Shown: positions 61,374 to 64,000 of the stretch, in pieces | Numbering within the stretch: position 1 is the stretch's first letter | How the letters are laid out: the number at the start of each line of letters is the position of its first letter | NCBI GenBank assembly: GCA_026707285.1 | Contig: JAPOXD010000055.1 | Location: 1 to 64,000, forward strand | DNA from: Chloroflexota bacterium | GTDB lineage: Bacteria > Chloroflexota > UBA11872 | DNA length: 64,000 nucleotides | Direction of reading: 5' to 3' | Notes under the pieces: model-generated | The model's database searches: none | What the model was told of the DNA's origin: nothing | Seen by the model: the letters and a program-made list of their open reading frames with translations, nothing else | Translations under genes and position numbers: made by a program

Positions 61374-64000
61374 GAATCGACGGCTGGGAGATCGACGCCT
61401 TCGGTCCAATCAGCGGCTGGTCTCAGAACGGTCTGGCCGAGCACGGCGTGGTGGTGATCGCCGGTGACAACGAGACTGGCAAGTCGGCGCTCTTCGAGTT
61501 CCTGACCACCGCGTTGTTCGGCTTCGCGCCCGCCACGGCCGCGAGCCATCCCTACAGTCCCTGGGCCGGCGGCTTCCCCGGCGGGGCGCTGCTGGCGAGC
61601 TTGAGTGACGGGCGCCGCGTGCGCCTTGCGCGGCGGTTAACGTCGCGACCCCAGGGGACGATCGATATTGACGGTCAGCTGCGCGACCTGGCGAACCGTC
61701 CCGTCACATGGGTCGGCGGGCTGGCACGCGTGATCTTCACCAACCTCCATGCCGTAACCCAGGAAGACGCGCTGGGCATGGACCCGCGCACCTGGCAGAG
61801 CGTCGAGGACCGAATGTTGGGCGGGTCGTCGTTCGACTTCCTTTTGCCCGCGCGCGAAGTGGTGCAGCAGCTCGACCAGGACCGCCAGACGCTCTGGCGG
61901 CCCGATCGTCGGGGCCGGCCCAGGGCCGTCGAGATTCGGGAGCGGCTGAGCGCGTTGCGTGAGGAGCTGCGTCCGGCCAGCGGACGCCGCGCGGAGATCG
62001 AATCGAAGCAGGCGCGTCTGGCTGAGATTGCCGAACTGCTGGAGGCGATCGAACTGGGATCGCAGGGGTTGCAAGCCATCGAGGTCATGCTGGAGCGCGA
62101 CGCCACGCTGGCGCCGATCGTGCGCCGCGCGCGCCGGGCGGGATCCTTGGATGCCCAGGCCGCATCGCTCGTCGCGAACGACGACTTCGGCCCAGACCCA
62201 CGCGCTATGCGTACGGAGCTGCGGGACGCCGTCACGTCCGGTGAGGGCCGCATCGGAGAGATCGACGACGAAGTCGAGCAGCTATCCGAGACGCTTGAGA
62301 TTGACCCCGCCCACCAAACGGCGCTCGCTCGCCGCGACCTGATCCTGGAATTGCAGGCCGAGATTCCGCTGCACGTCGAGGACGACAGACGGATCGAGCA
62401 GATGTCCAGCGCCCTGCAGCAGGAGAGCGGAGGCTTCGCGCAACTCGGTGCACGTGTGCTGGACGGCGAACTAGGCGCCGATGCCCTGGCGACGCTGCGG
62501 ACACTGCGCATCGCCGAATCGCGGGGACGGTTCGAGGCCTGGACCGTGGCCGTGGCCGACGTTGACTACCGAGCCGTGGAGCGGCGGCACGCGGCGGAAA
62601 CGGCGGAGCGCACGCAGCGGGAGCGCGAGGCGCTGGGAGACGGCCTAGACCTAGCGCAGGCCCATGGACGCGTGCAGACGCTGCTCAAGCTCGACCGAGC
62701 CGAAGCTCTGTCGGGCGCGGGCGACCAGCCGTCGATGCCCGCTTGGCGTACCTGGATTGCCCCACTGGTGGCGCTAGCCGGGGTGGCGGCGATCATTGTG
62801 GGTGTGGCGGTGCGCGACCCGATCGTTGCCGGCGTGGGCGCCTCGTTGACCGCCGGTGCGGCGGTCGACCTCACCAGGACCGTGATGATGCGGCGCCGTT
62901 CGGAAAGCCGATCGGTCGCTGCCGAGGCGCTGCGGCGACGGGCGGAACTTGCGCCTGGCGTGCGCGCCGCCGACGCCCTGGATGACGCCATGCGCCAGCG
63001 CGATGCGGCGCGGCGTGCGGCCGACCTCGACCAGCAGCTGGAAGCGGCCAAAGTCTTGATCGAAGACGCCGCGCGGCGCGCAGACGAGGCCAAGGAGGCC
63101 GCCGCCGCGGCGCGCGCCGCCTGGATCGCGCTGCTCCCCCGGGTTCCGATTGCCCCGGTGCACCTCCAGCGTCCCCGCGAGGCCCTGCTGCGCGACGTTC
63201 AGGAGCTGCACGATTCGCTGGCGCGCACGAACGTGCTCCAAGAGGACCGCGACATCGTGCGGCGGCGCGTCGACCAGCGCCTCCAGCGCCTGCAAGCCCT
63301 GCGTGACGAGCTGGAGCTCGACCCCGCCGCGGACGTCGTGCCCGCGGTCGCCGAGCTTGGTCGCAAGCTGGCCGCCGCGGAGACGGCCAAGAGCGAATCC
63401 GAGGCCGCCGCCGCGGCGATTGCCAAGCTGCGCGACGAGCGGCGGCAGGTCGGTGACGCGCGAGACGCCGCCGACGGCGCGCTTGGGCAACTGGAGGCGC
63501 GGTTGGCGCAGTTGGATCCCGTGGACGCCGATCCCGACGTGGGTCTGGATCGCTTGGAGCGAGCGCGGGCCGCGCGCGACGAGGCCAAGCGCGCGCGTGC
63601 CGACCTGGACCGCGAGACGCCCAATTGGGGCGAACGCCTGACCGAGGCCGACCGGCTGGAGGCCGAGGGCGAGGACATCGAGCTTTCGGACGACCGCCGC
63701 GTCGAGCTGCGGCGCCGTCGCGACGAGCTGCGGGAGGAAGCGCAGCGGCTGAGCAACGAGCGCGGCGGCCTCAGCCGGGATGTCCAGGAGATGGAAGCGC
63801 TTCCCGGCCCGGCGCACGTGCAGGGCGCCATCGAGGAGGCGCAGGCGGAGCTGGAAGACGTTCACCGCACGCACGACCGGCTGGCGCTGCTGGCGACGGC
63901 GGTTTCCGCCGCCGAGCGGGCCTATCGGGACGCGCACCAATCGCCCCTGCTCGAGGCGGCGAGCGGCCACCTGGCCAGCATCACCGACGGGCGCTACGAC
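61370..64000 (+). CDS. YhaN-like SMC/Rad50-type ATPase (incomplete)
   Basis: 877 codons are open from ATG 61370 to the window end, without a stop. Walker A AGDNETGKSALFEF lies at residues 31-44. A coiled coil runs from ~160 to 450. A hydrophobic pair (WIAPLVALAGVAAIIVGVAV, then PIVAGVGASLTAGAAVDL) at about 460-500 forms a membrane hairpin, absent in SbcC/Rad50 but known in YhaN-like proteins. A second coiled coil follows, ending in SITDGRYD, the usual lead-in to the second ATPase half (signature and Walker B), which lies outside. It overlaps the nuclease stop by 4 bp (ATGA). Confidence 0.9.
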   Translation, partial: MRIDGWEIDAFGPISGWSQNGLAEHGVVVIAGDNETGKSALFEFLTTALFGFAPATAASHPYSPWAGGFPGGALLASLSDGRRVRLARRLTSRPQGTIDIDGQLRDLANRPVTWVGGLARVIFTNLHAVTQEDALGMDPRTWQSVEDRMLGGSSFDFLLPAREVVQQLDQDRQTLWRPDRRGRPRAVEIRERLSALREELRPASGRRAEIESKQARLAEIAELLEAIELGSQGLQAIEVMLERDATLAPIVRRARRAGSLDAQAASLVANDDFGPDPRAMRTELRDAVTSGEGRIGEIDDEVEQLSETLEIDPAHQTALARRDLILELQAEIPLHVEDDRRIEQMSSALQQESGGFAQLGARVLDGELGADALATLRTLRIAESRGRFEAWTVAVADVDYRAVERRHAAETAERTQREREALGDGLDLAQAHGRVQTLLKLDRAEALSGAGDQPSMPAWRTWIAPLVALAGVAAIIVGVAVRDPIVAGVGASLTAGAAVDLTRTVMMRRRSESRSVAAEALRRRAELAPGVRAADALDDAMRQRDAARRAADLDQQLEAAKVLIEDAARRADEAKEAAAAARAAWIALLPRVPIAPVHLQRPREALLRDVQELHDSLARTNVLQEDRDIVRRRVDQRLQRLQALRDELELDPAADVVPAVAELGRKLAAAETAKSESEAAAAAIAKLRDERRQVGDARDAADGALGQLEARLAQLDPVDADPDVGLDRLERARAARDEAKRARADLDRETPNWGERLTEADRLEAEGEDIELSDDRRVELRRRRDELREEAQRLSNERGGLSRDVQEMEALPGPAHVQGAIEEAQAELEDVHRTHDRLALLATAVSAAERAYRDAHQSPLLEAASGHLASITDGRYD

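Overview
The window is GC-rich bacterial chromosome with tightly packed genes, many 4-bp ATGA/GTGA stop-start overlaps and frequent GTG and TTG starts. No rRNA, tRNA, CRISPR array or intact insertion sequence was seen. Gene content points to a free-living or host-associated Chloroflexota lineage (SAR202/Dehalococcoidia-like or a relative). It has a dcw division cluster with MraZ but no outer-membrane genes, an FtsZ tail of the PAFLRRR type, and an accessory load of phytanoyl-CoA dioxygenases, sulfatase, BNR sialidase-like enzymes, DUF4432 and TIM-barrel sugar isomerases. The taxonomic call is inference.

Layout. 1-12 kb is catabolic/accessory: a truncated sialidase-like gene, an Eis-like acetyltransferase, a DUF72 protein and a relic of a second DUF72 copy, an AT-richer orphan ORF, a phytanoyl-CoA dioxygenase, a second sialidase, an L-rhamnose-mutarotase-like protein, a sulfatase, an MFS carrier, a nonsense-mutated VapB-like antitoxin and a third sialidase-like protein. 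11.8-18.5 kb (minus strand) is a four-gene ABC exporter (adaptor, giant FtsX-type permease, two ATPases, one fused to an AbrB-like domain), followed by a superinfection-immunity-like membrane protein. 18.7-22.3 kb holds a TIM-barrel isomerase, several decayed toxin-antitoxin pieces and a fourth sialidase. 22.3-26 kb is enolase-larB-larC plus a repeat-rich membrane-anchored protein. 26.2-29.3 kb has a 14-TM type MFS exporter, two hypotheticals and RNase H.

29.5-45.7 kb is the core: a promoter with MraZ boxes, then mraZ-rsmH-ftsL-ftsI-ftsW-murG-murC-murB-ftsQ-ftsA-ftsZ, yggS-yggT, and hisS-hisH-hisA-hisF. The cluster lacks mraY, murD, murE, murF, ddl and sepF. 45.8-60 kb returns to accessory genes: a DHDPS-family aldolase, a zinc alcohol dehydrogenase, a GNAT, a second phytanoyl-CoA dioxygenase, a GH127-like protein, a VOC protein, an intact FitAB/VapBC module with a perfect palindromic operator, a thioesterase, DUF4432, an AAC(3)-like acetyltransferase, a DUF6516 toxin pair, and a TIM-barrel isomerase coupled to a ThDP enzyme. 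60.1 kb to the end is a YhaO/SbcD-like nuclease and a YhaN-like ATPase cut by the window edge.

Intergenic DNA is rich in short palindromic repeats of at least six families, including a 97-bp tandem array at 51.6 kb and about 85-bp inverted-repeat elements at 48.2, 53.6 and 55.4 kb. The most distinctive items are the ABC ATPase-AbrB fusion, the MraZ operator with the palindrome over the rsmH start, the YhaN-like protein with a mid-protein membrane hairpin, and the concentration of broken toxin-antitoxin genes.
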